Positions 53,321 to 64,000 of a DNA stretch of 64,000 nucleotides are shown piece after piece. Both the position numbers and the translations under genes were made by a program. The notes under the pieces are model-generated. The model made no database searches. It saw only the letters and a program-made list of their open reading frames with translations, and was not told where the DNA came from. The stretch is from Saturnia japonica. Taxonomy: Eukaryota > Arthropoda > Insecta > Lepidoptera > Saturniidae. The DNA lies in assembly GCA_033032175.1 (NCBI GenBank), contig CM065321.1, positions 11,492,501 to 11,556,500 on the forward strand, written 5' to 3'. The number at the start of each line of letters is the position of its first letter. Positions within the stretch are counted from its first letter, which is position 1.

Positions 53321-53924
53321 ATTCGTTAATAATAAGTAATTCAGGTTCCACACTTGTGAAGCGAGAAACCAACTTGGGCCACCTTAAGATCAGGTGAGAT
53401 TGTGGCAACAACGCTAAAACCCCTAAAAAAAAACAGCAGATTCGCTAAGAGTTCGTGATAGACGCCCTTAGCATTAATAGTTATTAGTTAACATTGTTCA
53501 TCTTTTACCTGTAACCATTTAACATCATAATTATGTATTAATAACAGATTCGAACAATCAATCTTGTGAACAATTGGGATAAATAAATATAACAGAGACC
53601 ACTGCGCCGCGCGACCATTTTCGACTACACTGTTTAACAGAATCGACCTAATATCAAAGAATAGTTTATCGAAGCTAAATACAATTTGTTATATAATGAT
53701 TCAGCATGATTAGTTCTACAAAGGCGTTTTAAATATAAAAGTGTATATATATTTTAATAATAATATCTGACGACCGAGCTTTGCTCGGTATCATAAATAT
53801 ATAAGAAAGACACCTACCTAGTTAAATTTGGAATGTAAAACATTATCTAAATTTAAATTTCATCCAAATTTTTGGAGGCGTTACCGAGAAACTAATTACT
53901 AAATATATGCAAGAATTGCTCAGT

Positions 53925-54273
53925 TAGTAGTATTTAGATATATTATAAAATAAAATAGAACACTATATAGCTCAACAGATAGTTTGTTTAAACGCGCTAA
54001 TCTCTGAAACTAACAGCCACATTTGAAAAAATATCTCTGCATTTTATATACTATTTATTAAAGAAGGCTTATTATAGGCTATAATACTTCGCGCTACGAA
54101 GATATTGAGTGGAACAATAACCATAAACATCCAGCAACCAGGCATGTCGTAGGCAAGTACGAGAAAACAATGATAATATGTTTACATGGATGCATTGTTG
54201 GCGGCGCGGCGCGGTGGATATATAACTGGTCGAATAAATTAAACACTGGCGAAACCTGTGGGTCACAGCTAGT
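53925..54273 (+). mobile_element. Helitron-like family C copy
   Basis: Body motifs GTTTGTTTAAACGCGCTAAT, ATGCATTGTTGGCGGCG and CGAATAAATTAAACACTGG lead to CACAGCTAG before T (CTAG 54270-54273). The hairpin is degraded. The 5' end is approximate. Confidence 0.55.
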
Positions 54274-54469
54274 TTTAATAAATCGCAATAAAGATTACAA
54301 GAGCATTACAGGTGTTCGGTATGGTACTGGAACATATCCAGTCAGAATCATGAGGTGGAAAACATGCGCAGTTGGCAAAAGATGCAACAACCCACTCTTT
54401 AGGGGTACCTAGTAAGTAACTTATCAGTGATTGATCTGGAATAAGATTGAAGGGATGAAGTCTCAATAG

Positions 54470-55030
54470 TAAAGTGTTCGGATACCGTGTAATTCGAAGT
54501 GGGTTCGCATCCCAAAGTGATCCTGATCTTTCAGTGAAAGAAAACATTGTAACGGTACCAAAGCAGGGTGGTTTGCATTGCAATTCTCTCCTGGAAAGCT
54601 ACAACCCTCAAGTTGAAATTTTAGTCTCCAATAGGGTTGCCAACTTTTTTTATATCAAATATAGAATTTTCTAAGCTATTTTACCTTAAAAAATATAGTA
54701 AGATTCAATATTATATTTTTTTTAAATAATATTTTTTATTGCTTGATAGACAGGTAATTATGATAATGACAAATAATCAAATTGTGAATAACATACCAAG
54801 TCTCCTTCAGAAAGAAATAAAGGCTGCGGACTGTGCTCCATTTTACACTTAAATATTTTGGAATAAATATTTTTGTCAATTTTTTTTATCCAATTAAAAT
54901 ATAGTAGTTTCGCCTAGTGTATATTTTTTTTTTTAAATGTTGGTAGTTGAACGCCTAATATAGTAGGATACTATACTATATAGTAGGATGGCAACCCTAG
55001 TCAACCAGCACCTTTAGGTGTGTTTCCTTT
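54470..55030 (+). mobile_element. SINE-1 copy split by a hAT-like MITE
   Basis: The head and first body part (GATCTTTCAGTGAAAGAAAA, CTACAACCCTCAAGTTGAAA) end at 54631. The next part (AGCACCTTTAGGTGTGTTTCC region) starts at 55000. Confidence 0.65.
54632..54999. mobile_element. hAT-like MITE inserted in SINE-1
   Basis: TAGGGTTGCCAAC at the left and GATGGCAACCCTA at the right. Flanks GTCTCCAA and GTCAACCA are a likely eroded 8-bp duplication; SINE-1 sequence continues cleanly across the gap. Same TIR as 22441-22723. Confidence 0.7.
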
Positions 55031-55451
55031 TTAACCGAATTTATAAAAAGACGGAGGTTTTTTGTTTATGAACCGATTTGGATGATTTTTTTTTTTTGTT
55101 AAATGGGGGACACCTCAAGGGTGGTCCCATTTTAATTTCATTGGTAGTGGTCCTTCAACTTCGAAGATACACCAGGGAACTCTTCAAAATCATTGAAGTC
55201 GGTTTTCTTTTTTTGTTAAAAATTCTCCTGTTTATATTAGTTCGAGAAAGTATCGTGATAGTGAACACAGTACAATACAAAAACAACGGCGACCATCGAC
55301 ACATCGGAGTGCATCGACTGTCGACGCTCTCATACCGGTTTGCAAGCTTCTCGCCAACTGAATAATTACAGGCTGTTCTCGAACACCATGCGGTCACGTG
55401 CCAGACGCTTGATTTCTAATCCCGGACAGCGAAACAAATATGCCACTAAGC

Positions 55452-55560
55452 GGTTTTTTTGCTGACTTACTATAGATACTGTTATCCTTAGGGGCCCTAG
55501 AAACTAGAGCCTCTAACGGCTTTTACAGCTTCACCGTGGCTTGGGGGCTATTGCACCTGA
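55452..55560 (-). mobile_element. LINE-tail fragment
   Basis: The minus strand reads CCCCCAAGCCACGGTGAAGC, TGTAAAAGCCGTTAGAGGCT, AGGGCCCCTAAGG and a degraded TATAGTAAGTCAGC end. Confidence 0.6.
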
Positions 55561-55894
55561 TGTATAGTGGTCGTGATAAAGTATCGGAAATATAAAATAC
55601 AAATAATTACCTACTACCCTAGATCGCCTCCTTCACCAGACGATAATGACGAACTTTGCAATCTATTATTAATCGTCAATTATTTTGTAAACGAGCTTCC
55701 AAACAAGATATACCAGAAAGATAAATGCATTTAAGCAATGACCGCATTTCATAGACACTCTTCGACAACTAGAGAAAGTGCAATCCTTAAACAGCTTTCT
55801 AAGAAATTATTTCTTAGAAGTAATTATTTATTTATTTTTACTATACATAGTGCATTTTATGAACACGTAGTGAGGTGTTGCATTCGACTTAAAA

Positions 55895-55978
55895 ATCGCC
55901 GCGATAATATCGCCGTGTGAAGACACGTTAATAGAGTTATTTTAAAATCAAGTGGCAGGATGATATTATCGCCGCGAT
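55895..55978. repeat. GC-rich inverted repeat
   Basis: ATCGCCGCGATAATATC (55895-55911) and GATATTATCGCCGCGAT (55962-55978) pair at 16 of 17 bases with a 50-base loop. Confidence 0.6.
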
Positions 55979-55979
55979 A

Positions 55980-57260
55980 AACTCGCTCGTTGAGGTCGCG
56001 CCTTAGCCTAAGAGATATTATTCTTTTGGTCTGAGTTTACTTCGTTTTTTTTTGCGTCTATAGTCCGTATTATACGTGCATTGGATCTCGATTAAGATAT
56101 TATATTCTTGTATTTTTTTTAAATATTTCAACTCAATCATATCTGCAAACTAGGTTACAGATGTTTATATACATATGTATAAAGGTTATGTTTCTCGGAA
56201 ACGGGTCTAACGATTTAGATAATGTTTTATTATTCAAGTTTACAACACAGGCGTTATTTTTCTATCCAAGACACCGAAGAAAGTTCGGTCGCCCAATTAT
56301 TATGATTATTGTGAGGTAATGTTTATGTGTATGTAGGTAGCATTGATAGTTTTTGGGCATGTGGCCTTTGCCTTGGTGGACCGGTTCCCGGAAAGCCTGT
56401 GATCGACGATTGGAACCGGGACATGAGTGGTCATCTTAATCAGCCGGTGTTACAACCGGCAATTTCATGTCATACTTAAAAAAGGTATTTAATTATACGT
56501 CGGTAGTAGGTACACACTTATTATATATCTCTGTGTCATGGTGAATCATCAATTCGGGCGCTTAAATGGCTTATGCTGAGTAAACCATAAGAGACCTATC
56601 GCAAGACATCCTTTCTAATGTACATTTCGGTTTCATACTTGTTAATTTCTAATAATACGGAAAAGCATTAAAATTATATTTTTATAAATTACTGACTGGT
56701 CCCGAAGACGTTGTTCTGCCTTTACTAGTCAGTAACTCGGCTGCAGCGTCACCTATCGCGTTCGGGATAGTATAAAATCCAGCTCTATGAAATACATATA
56801 TAAAAATGGATGTTTATATGTATGTTCTCTATGGACTTCAAAAGGGCTGAACCGATTTTGATGAAATTTTCAGACAATCTTTATATTAGTCCAGCGGGTG
56901 ATGCTGGGGTTTGGCAGCAATCGGATCCAAAAAAATATTTTTACGATCACAGCAACGCGTTGTCTGGTTTGCTAGTATATAATATACCAACATGCATTTT
57001 TTTATACGTATAGCTTATCTTAATATATGCCTTTTTTGAATTATGCAGAAGGGTTGGTAGGTACAGGTATAATACAGTCCCTGTCACTACGCAGTAAGCA
57101 CGATCGTTTTAATTAAAACAGGACGACTAAAATAATCAAAAGCCATAATAACATGTTGTGGCTTCCTTATCGTTAAAAATCGAGTTGAAACTGGTTTATT
57201 TTACTGGAGCCGGTATTAAGTGTAGCAGATAATGATTTATCGTTTATCAAATTGAATTTA
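55980..57260. other. Intergenic with small repeat fragments
   Basis: A repeat B fragment (about 56545-56600, CAATTCGGGCGCTTAAATGG) and a Helitron-style stretch at 56790-57000 (CTGAACCGATTTTGATGAAA) are visible. No gene was recognised. Confidence 0.4.
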
Positions 57261-57268
57261 TTAAGTAA

Positions 57269-57781
57269 TTAGCTGTGCCCGTGGCTTCGCTCACGTGGAC
57301 TACAGAATGCCCGCGCGAATCTTGCTCCCCCGCTCCCGGCTATTTTAAAAACTAAAAACAGGTGTTCTTTAGAAGATAGGTGTATACTACACTCCCGGAC
57401 TTTTTTGTAGGTCTTTTTAATGCCTATGATTATGTAGTACATTAATTTGCTATATCTCTTATGGTTTACTCAGCATAAGCCATTTAAGCGCCCGAATTGA
57501 TTCACCATGACCAGTTTTTTTTATTTGTGCGGAACCTTGAAAATAAAAGTAGCCTAAGCTACTCCCTATAACATCAGCTATTTATCAGTGAAAGTCCCGT
57601 CAAAATTGGTCCAACCGTTTCGGAGATTACCCGGAACAAACCGACAGGCAGACAGACAAAAATTTTAAAATTGTTTTTTTTTTTTTTGTTAAATTATCGT
57701 ATATACTTTCAAATGCATTTACTAAAAAACTGTAGTTTAGACATTACAAACAGACACTTCAATTTTATTTAATTGTATAGA
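57269..57781 (-). mobile_element. Helitron-like family B, apparently full length (513 bp)
   Basis: On the minus strand it starts TCTATACAATTAAATAAAAT after A. The middle has GGTTTGTTCCGGGTAATCTC and ATCAATTCGGGCGCTTAAAT. It ends CCACGTGAGCGAAGCCACGG then GCACAGCTAA before T. The stem CGTG/CCACG and the CTAA terminus fit the Helitron CTRR rule. This copy defines the ends of repeat B. Confidence 0.65.
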
Positions 57782-58019
57782 TCAGTTGATATTTAGGTAA
57801 CTATTTAAATACATATCAATAAATCAAATATTTTCATGGTTACTTTTTGTATTGATAAGAGATGGCGCTGTCACAATTTTTGTACTGGGTATTGTTTGAT
57901 TTTTTTACATAGTGTATAAGGGTTTGTTTTTATAAACGAATTGCAATATTATCTATTTTTATAGATATAGATAAAAAAAAAATTATATGCAACAAAAAAG
58001 TCATGCCGCTTATCAACAT

Positions 58020-58170
58020 TTACTTAAAATCTGTCACCAAACAGTCCCAACACCAATAGGTGATTTCCGGCAGCTGCACTTGAGAGCCAGACTCACACTA
58101 GGTTTGCATGTTACCATCTTCGTCGCTTAAGAATCAGGTTAGATGGTGGTTACAACGATAAAAAAATACT
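58020..58170 (+). mobile_element. SINE-1, 3' part
   Basis: CAACACCAATAGGTGATTTC, CGGCAGCTGCACTTGAGAGC and a CTTAAGAATCAGGTTAGATG block follow the SINE-1 order. Confidence 0.6.
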
Positions 58171-58374
58171 CTATTAACGTAATAGACATTCCACTGAATA
58201 AAATGACATTATTTTGTTCAAAATTCAAGAGTCATGTCATGAGTTATTTTTCTACTTCTCGGTACTCTATTCAATTTGTGATTCCTTCTCTGTTTTCGAA
58301 TCGCTAATGTATTTTTAATCAAGTATTCAAAATAAAAAAAATATCTTCAATTTAAGCACTTTAATAAGAAAACA

Positions 58375-58545
58375 CTTATGAACGTCAAAACACTACCACC
58401 GATTCGGAAAACATCCCAATTAGTCATTGAGAAAAGCCGGCAAGGGACTTTGTCAGGTTTATCCTACATATTTTAATATTTTTTCTCACTATATGCATTA
58501 TTTACAGTTGTTAGTGAATGTACAGAAACGAAGCTACTTTCGGAC
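58375..58545 (+). repeat. Interspersed repeat I copy
   Basis: GATTCGGAAAACATCCCAAT, GAGAAAAGCCGGCAAG and TTTACAGTTGTTAGTGAATG match 40830-41010 in order. Confidence 0.5.
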
Positions 58546-58549
58546 ATCA

Positions 58550-59250
58550 CCATCATTCATGTAATGATCCACCCTATCGATGATAAAACTTACTTAATAT
58601 GAATCTTGAAATCAATAACCTTCACAATAATATACCTACAACTACATGTTCATGTACAATTTTAATGCCGTTCCTTAATTACCATACATAGGTATTTAGC
58701 AACAGATTTTCAACTCTTACCATCATGCTATAGATCCTATATTCGTAATCATATGAACATTGTTATACTTTACGTTAGCCGTTGCGTCGTGTGAACTAAA
58801 TTAATAAATAAGTATTTATTTAAATTTATACATTATTATACATATAAAAATTAATAAATATTAGGTCGATAACACGTTTTTTTTAAAAGTAAGATTTGTT
58901 TTATATTTTTACTAGCTTTTTGTATAAAGATTATTATTCATAATTACAATTTTAAATACAAAAACAGGTATCTTTACTCGTTTGATTTGCATCATGTATA
59001 ATATTATTGTGTGAAGTCTAGTTGATGGTTAATTAATTTATTCATGTTTAACATACATAATAAATTATATAAACAAGAAAAAAATTTGGACTATCTGTTT
59101 TATTTATGCCTATTTTGCGCGTACGCCTCGCTCATGAGAAACAAGCGATATAATTATAAACTGCGGCTTTCCTCAGTAAGTTAATATGACGGCATGGCCA
59201 CAAAGACTCCGAATACCCTTACCTCTCAACAGTCACAGTAGCCAACAGTC
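58550..59250. other. Intergenic, no recognised feature
   Basis: AT-rich with no supportable gene or repeat. Confidence 0.4.
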
Positions 59251-59261
59251 ATAGGGTAATA

Positions 59262-59535
59262 GGTGTGCCCAACGGTTTCACCCTGGTTAAATTTATTCGA
59301 GCAGCACACTCGTGTAACCTATCGTGGTTCTTATCTCCCATGCGTGCCTAGGTACAGCTTGCTAGTTTGCTGGATGTTGATGGTTACTGCTTCATACCTT
59401 AGGATCGTAGCGTGAAGTTATATAGCCTATAAAGTTCCTCAATAAACAGGCTATAAAAATCAAAAATAATTTATCAAATCTGATCGCTTATTCCAGATTT
59501 TTGGATATAGAAACAAACAAATAAAAAACAATCTT
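59262..59535 (-). mobile_element. Helitron-like family C copy
   Basis: The minus strand runs from TGATAAATT-type sequence through TATATAACTTCACGCTACGA and GCAGTAACCATCAACATCC-like blocks to AACCAGGGTGAAACCGTTGG. The terminal CTAG is changed. Confidence 0.5.
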
Positions 59536-59539
59536 TTGA

Positions 59540-60795
59540 AGCTTTATAATTTTACTAACTATGCCCGCGGCTTCGCTCGCGTGCTCTACAGAATGTCAAT
59601 ATTATGGAGCCCAGCTTCCAACCACGGAGGTCGCCCTCCGGTTATTTTAAAGATAAAGATGCTTTTTTTTTTTTTGCGCGGACCATTGTTTGGTTTTTTG
59701 TTATAAGTATGTACCTTATATACTTATATAAACAAACATTTCAATTTTATTAATTGTAGTTACAGATAAGTAGGTATCAATAGATTAAATATATAAATTG
59801 AGAAATAACTATAAACGTAAAATGAATTATAAAATCTATAACATAAATCTTAATAGATTAGCTCTGGTGCAATATCACAATACCCTCAGTTATATTACTC
59901 GCGTGATATGGCTAGCACACACACACACATACTGTATGTCTAATTGTTATATTCACAACATAACTTATAACAATGCAACTTAGGTCATCTTTTAAATTAG
60001 ATGGGTACGTATTATGTCTTGTCACATAAAATAACAGATTATTACGGTAATTCTAACAATCCTTGATAAAATGACTATCAAATTGGTTAAAGTTAGGTGT
60101 CAAGTTATAAAATATTTCGTAATACATAGAAAAAAAAAAGCTATACTGCGGTTGTAAGTTGTATTCTTTACTTCAACCATCGTTATGAGAGGTTTAATGA
60201 AACCACTGCTTGAAACCTGCGTATAAGTAAACTGCACTCTAAATGCAGTGATGATTGCCAGGTGATAATGATCTATCGATATTTATTATCCAGGCATAGT
60301 AATATTGATCCCGAAATACGACGCGCGACGCTCCTATGAGGAACTCTATATCTAGATTTCTTACATACATACATAGGATCGCGAGCTAACACTTACATAA
60401 TCAGTGGTGGTTGATTTGTCAGTTTCGCATGTGATACTTCTGGTGTTGCAAGCATCCATAGGCTGCGGTGACCGCTTACTATTTTAGGTTGACCGAACGT
60501 TTGCTTGCCACCATCGTGGTATAAAAAAAGGTGTACCAGTTTTCAGGGTCTTGTACCATGTACCAAGGAAACATTATGTGGTACGCAATAATATAAACTT
60601 TTATTGTAGATCAAGGATCCAAATGTTTTGTTTATCGAGGAGCGAAAAAGAGCCAGGGTACCAGCTTGTTTTTCAAATACGAACTTTTAGCGACATCTGT
60701 ACCAGGACTATTAAATCATCATTAATCTAAGCCTCTAAATAAACAAGTTTATTTCTTTAATTTATAAAAGTATTCCAACCTAACTGTTGTAAATC
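59540..60795. other. Intergenic with Helitron end fragments
   Basis: 59555-59760 has a Helitron-like 3' end (minus: CGAGCGAAGCCGCGGGCATA) and a family B-type 5' end. The rest, including 60240-60720, was not recognised. Confidence 0.4.
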
Positions 60796-60796
60796 T

Positions 60797-61040
60797 TTTA
60801 GCCGAGTTGTTATTTGGTAGTCACCTGTTTGACCCTGTATTGTGTAATAGGTTGGTATTTTGCATAATTAATAGAATTAGTATTTTGAATTTTGAGATGC
60901 AACAAAATCTTCCTAGAAAATTCTATCAGGGGAGCTGGTTGGGATACTGAAATCGTCATAAGACAAGACACTTTATTTACTCGATAATGGCAGTAATGGT
61001 CTTCAATAAAGAGGACTCGTTGCCAAGTTAGGAAGAATAG
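60797..61040 (+). repeat. Interspersed repeat L, third copy
   Basis: TTTTGAGATGCAACAAAATC, CTAGAAAATTCTA, CGTCATAAGACAAGACACTT and AATGGCAGTAATGGTCTTCA match 2820-3290. Confidence 0.6.
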
Positions 61041-61044
61041 TTCA

Positions 61045-62230
61045 ATTTGAAACAAAATAAAAATTGTTACAAAGGAATTATTTAACATGCAAAATAATCC
61101 TTTGATTTAGGGACAAATGTAAGTGGCGAGTTGTCGTATTGGAGGCCAAGACCCTTTTTGGATCACTGAACCAAATTGTTAGTTAGGGACAAATATACTG
61201 AATTCGCGGAACCCTCCTGACTTTTCGACGGAACTCTTGGATTCAACAGAATCCACTTTCAAAATCGCTGTACTTGAGCCACCGAACTGGCCTCCTATTT
61301 ACATATTTCGCAAGAACAACGCAATAGCGGAAATTGCTTAATATCGGTTTCAAAATGGCAAATACAAATTATTTTCGGTCTAATGTCATTTCGAAGCCAA
61401 TATTTTTAGTTATATCTGTTATCGCTTTGCTCTTGTGAAATACGTAATTTCGGGGTCGAATTTTGATGTAAATATATTAAAACGTAAGCTTGTAACTCGT
61501 AAGGTTCCTTCCATTCGTGTTCTGACTGGCTCCATCTGCCTTTTTCTTAAATCTGTGATTTGCAGTATGAACGTAAACAATGAATATGAATTAATCACTT
61601 GCCGTTTCTGTTTACTGAGTGTCAATGTCAGTGTTTTGGGGGGTCTAAATTCATTGGCACTTGTCCGTGTAGTATTCGCAGTATTATTTACTTTAATGTA
61701 TTAGTATTACATACTATATATATAAATTTTAGCTTTCTCCACTCCTTCGACACATATACTTCCATCATGCCAAATCACACAGTCTTCCGTGCGCGCAATA
61801 CTCTTAAAAAGGAGTCCGAAGTTTTCTCCACACGTATTAATATATAGTCATAAAATAAACAATTAAAAACACCAATTGCAGATAATGATTCAAAACATAA
61901 ATAAGGTAACATCCCCCGGTCTCAGACTCCCAACCAATTTAAACATATGCGTCAATGTGAGCGATGCATTAAATATTGACTAACGTACGTGTGTCAAGGT
62001 GATTTATCACTCTGTTTAGGTTTGATATTCTTGTTTGTGCTCTCATCAGAGATAGCACGAAGGATACTGTCAGCCGCCGAGCTCTGCTCTTAAATCAACA
62101 TTTATAACAATACCATCAAGACATAAGCGGGCAAATTTACAGAGAAAATACGTGCGCGCCTTTATTCACAAATTAAATACATAATATTTCTGTATATTGT
62201 ATTTTATACATATAATTAAAATACTTATTC
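61045..62230. other. Less AT-rich stretch, unassigned
   Basis: 61100-61700 has longer open frames on both strands (89 codons at 61435-61704, 68 codons at 61625-61419) and more even base use, but no family motif and no good splice-flanked exon. It may be an old element. Confidence 0.35.
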
Positions 62231-62239
62231 ACTTAAAGA

Positions 62240-62760
62240 ATTTTCTTATTGAATATCCTATTCTTAACAGTTTCAGAAATATGCTTGAAAATTTACTAAT
62301 GATATTCTAAATTTGTTGTGTGATAAATTACATAAAGGACATCAGGCAAATCTGGTCTAAAAAAATGCGCGATCAGATCTAGGATTATTTCCAACAGCTA
62401 GCTCATATAAAGAGCTATAAAAATATTTTCGTTAATCCTGTAACTGCATTTTTGAGTAGTTACTAATTGTTTTCCTATCTAAAATTAATTACCTAACGTA
62501 GCAACTCGGAGTAATGTAGGTAATGTGGTTTACTCAGAAAATGCAGTTACAGGGTTAAGTGCAAAATATTTTTGAGGTCTTTATATAACTTAGCTATTGG
62601 AAATAATCCTGGGTCTGACTCTGACCACTCAACATATTTTTGGACCAACAATGTACGGAAAATGTCTGATGTCTTTAATAAATAATTTTGGAGTAATAAA
62701 GACTGCACATCGATGTGCTTTTTAATGGTGTTATATCTTTTTTTGGATGTATAGGATACA
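62240..62760. repeat. Long imperfect foldback (arms about 225 bp)
   Basis: The left arm (about 62240-62465) and right arm (about 62532-62760) are reverse complements with mismatches. Matches include AGGATTATTTCCAA with TTGGAAATAATCCT, TATATAAAG/AAAATATTTT blocks, and CCTGTAACTGCATTTT with AAAATGCAGTTACAGG. The loop is about 65 bases. The right arm has an open minus-strand frame (62786-62547, 79 codons); the left arm has a shifted, stopped version. Confidence 0.7.
62436..62554. repeat. piggyBac-like termini at the centre of the foldback
   Basis: TTAA(T/C)CCTGTAACTGCATTTT faces outward on both sides, TTAA at 62432-62435 and 62555-62558. TTAA followed by CCC is the piggyBac pattern. Because similarity continues outside, these may be the inner part of the larger foldback instead. 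Confidence 0.45.
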
Positions 62761-63121
62761 AAACCATTATAATAAAGCATTAACAACCTTTACAAGGTTT
62801 TAAGCAAATGAATTATTATCAGAGCTTTTCTTTAGCAATTAATTTGGAAACTAAAGAAGTTTTAAAATAGGGCTGGATTCACTCAGTTAAGTTAGTAGTG
62901 AACTAAATATAGGTAATAATATATTCCGTTTGTATGAACTTTACGAATACTCAACAGGTACTCGTACACCCATATAGTAACTGGTAGACTTACTTCTTGT
63001 AAGAATTGCCAATTATTGCAATCCGGTTATTTTCCTTTATGTCTGTTTACCCCCTGTTTTTATTTAAATGAAAAATATATTATGATGATTTATTTAATCA
63101 ATAATTTAATAAATAAAAAAA

Positions 63122-63330
63122 ACTGGCAAGCTGTAGGCAAGTACGGGAAGTGAAAACAATGGTAGGCTACACGGGTGCGTTGGCGGCGCAATGTTTGTCC
63201 CCAAGCCCGGTGAAGCTGTCAAAGTCTCTAATGGCTCTCGTGCCCTTAGAGCTGTCAGTATAGTCGGATAAAAAAAAAGAGTTCGGTGTTTGTCGGATAA
63301 AGTTAACATGGGTGAAACGGTGAGCACTAT
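63122..63330 (+). mobile_element. Helitron-like family C copy split by a LINE-tail unit
   Basis: CTGGCAAGCTGTAGGCAAGT, CACGGGTGCGTTGGCGGCGC, then after the insert TGTTTGTCGGATAAAGTTAA and CATGGGTGAAACGGTG. The end CTATTAG is a changed CTAG end. Confidence 0.6.
63200..63286 (+). mobile_element. Minimal LINE-tail retroposon inside a Helitron-like element
   Basis: CCCAAGCCCGGTGAAGCTGT to AGTATAGTCGGAT plus an A run. TGTTTGTC flanks it (63192-63199 and 63287-63294), with a few extra bases after the A run. Confidence 0.65.
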
Positions 63331-63334
63331 TAGT

Positions 63335-64000
63335 GAAATAAAACTGATAAAAACTTTATAGTGGAATAATAGTACGATAGCGTCATCTGAAGATTTATCG
63401 TTTGGTTCCGTGTGTCAGTGATTTTTATATTTTATCATTTAATTATGATATAAAATTTAATTTAATAAAAGAAATAGTTCTACAGTTTTATGTTCGATAC
63501 TGAGATTTATATATTGGCTCAGATATATTTACATATACATAGGATTCAATGACAAAGTAAGATAAAATAAATATGTTATGTACACATCTTTAAGTTTTCG
63601 TTTATTGGCAAATAACATTTAACCTTTTTTGTATATTTTTGATCAGGCTTATCAGCCTATCAGAGTTCGAAGATTCGAACGGATAAAAATCAGCGTAAAA
63701 TAATCTTGAAAATGAAAACAAATCTATTTAAAAACCTGATTCACCCTAGAGTGAATCAAAAGTAAATTTTATTATAGCTATGATACATTTATTACTCAAA
63801 TGTACCGTTACTATAATAAACTTGTAATGCGTAAATACTTTGTGAAGTTTGTTTCTAAAATTTCTCCCACCATATTATTCAATAAAGGGAATATAAATAA
63901 ATGTATGTATATATAACAGAATTCAGACTACGGAAAATTAAGAAATTTAATAGGTTTTTAAATGGTTGGTTTGTATTTTAATTTATGTGGTTTTCTGTTA
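63335..64000. other. Intergenic, no recognised feature
   Basis: AT-rich to the window end. Nothing supportable was seen. Confidence 0.4.

Overview
The window looks like nuclear DNA of an insect, most likely a moth or butterfly (Lepidoptera). It is very AT-rich, has one intron-rich gene with short exons, and is otherwise packed with small interspersed repeats of kinds common in lepidopteran genomes: tRNA-derived SINEs, Helitron-like elements ending in CAGCTAGT, fragments of R1-type and Jockey-type LINEs, and foldback MITEs. No bacterial-type operon, CRISPR array or rRNA gene was seen.

The only convincing host gene is on the minus strand. It encodes a 557-residue, 12-helix major facilitator superfamily transporter of the SV2-like (synaptic vesicle glycoprotein 2-like) group. 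I rebuilt it by hand from ten coding exons between 23754 (ATG) and 2224 (end of TAA). All nine introns are GT-AG, the reading frame is continuous across every junction, and the start ATG has an in-frame TGA 36 nt upstream. The 5' UTR continues through a spliced leader. A TATA box and initiator with canonical spacing near 34882 and 34849 are a reasonable but unproven promoter, which would place a 10.7 kb first intron before the coding part. An AATAAA lies about 230 nt after the stop.

Layout: 1-563 holds a broken Ty3/gypsy gag fragment. 564-2223 is the 3' flank of the gene. 2224-34849 is the transporter gene, whose introns carry SINEs, MITEs, Helitron-like pieces, a Harbinger-type transposase fragment and, at 27.9-32.0 kb, a tandem array of a 1.7 kb repeat interrupted by a Jockey-type LINE. 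34850-48200 is intergenic and repeat-rich. 48360-48640 is an unusually GC/CpG-rich patch of unknown role. 48.8-51.5 kb has three LINE 3' ends in a row. 51.5-64 kb is intergenic, with Helitron-like elements, a hAT-like MITE inside a SINE, and a long foldback at 62.24-62.76 kb.

The most interesting signal is a recurrent unit of about 84-101 bp that matches the last bases of the Jockey-type LINE 3' UTR. At least six copies share nearly the same 5' boundary. Two are bounded by exact 10 and 12 bp target-site duplications, and two more by shorter or less clean ones. This suggests a discrete minimal retroposon, or a very sharp 5'-truncation hotspot. Several repeats are stacked inside each other, which gives a relative age order for the families.
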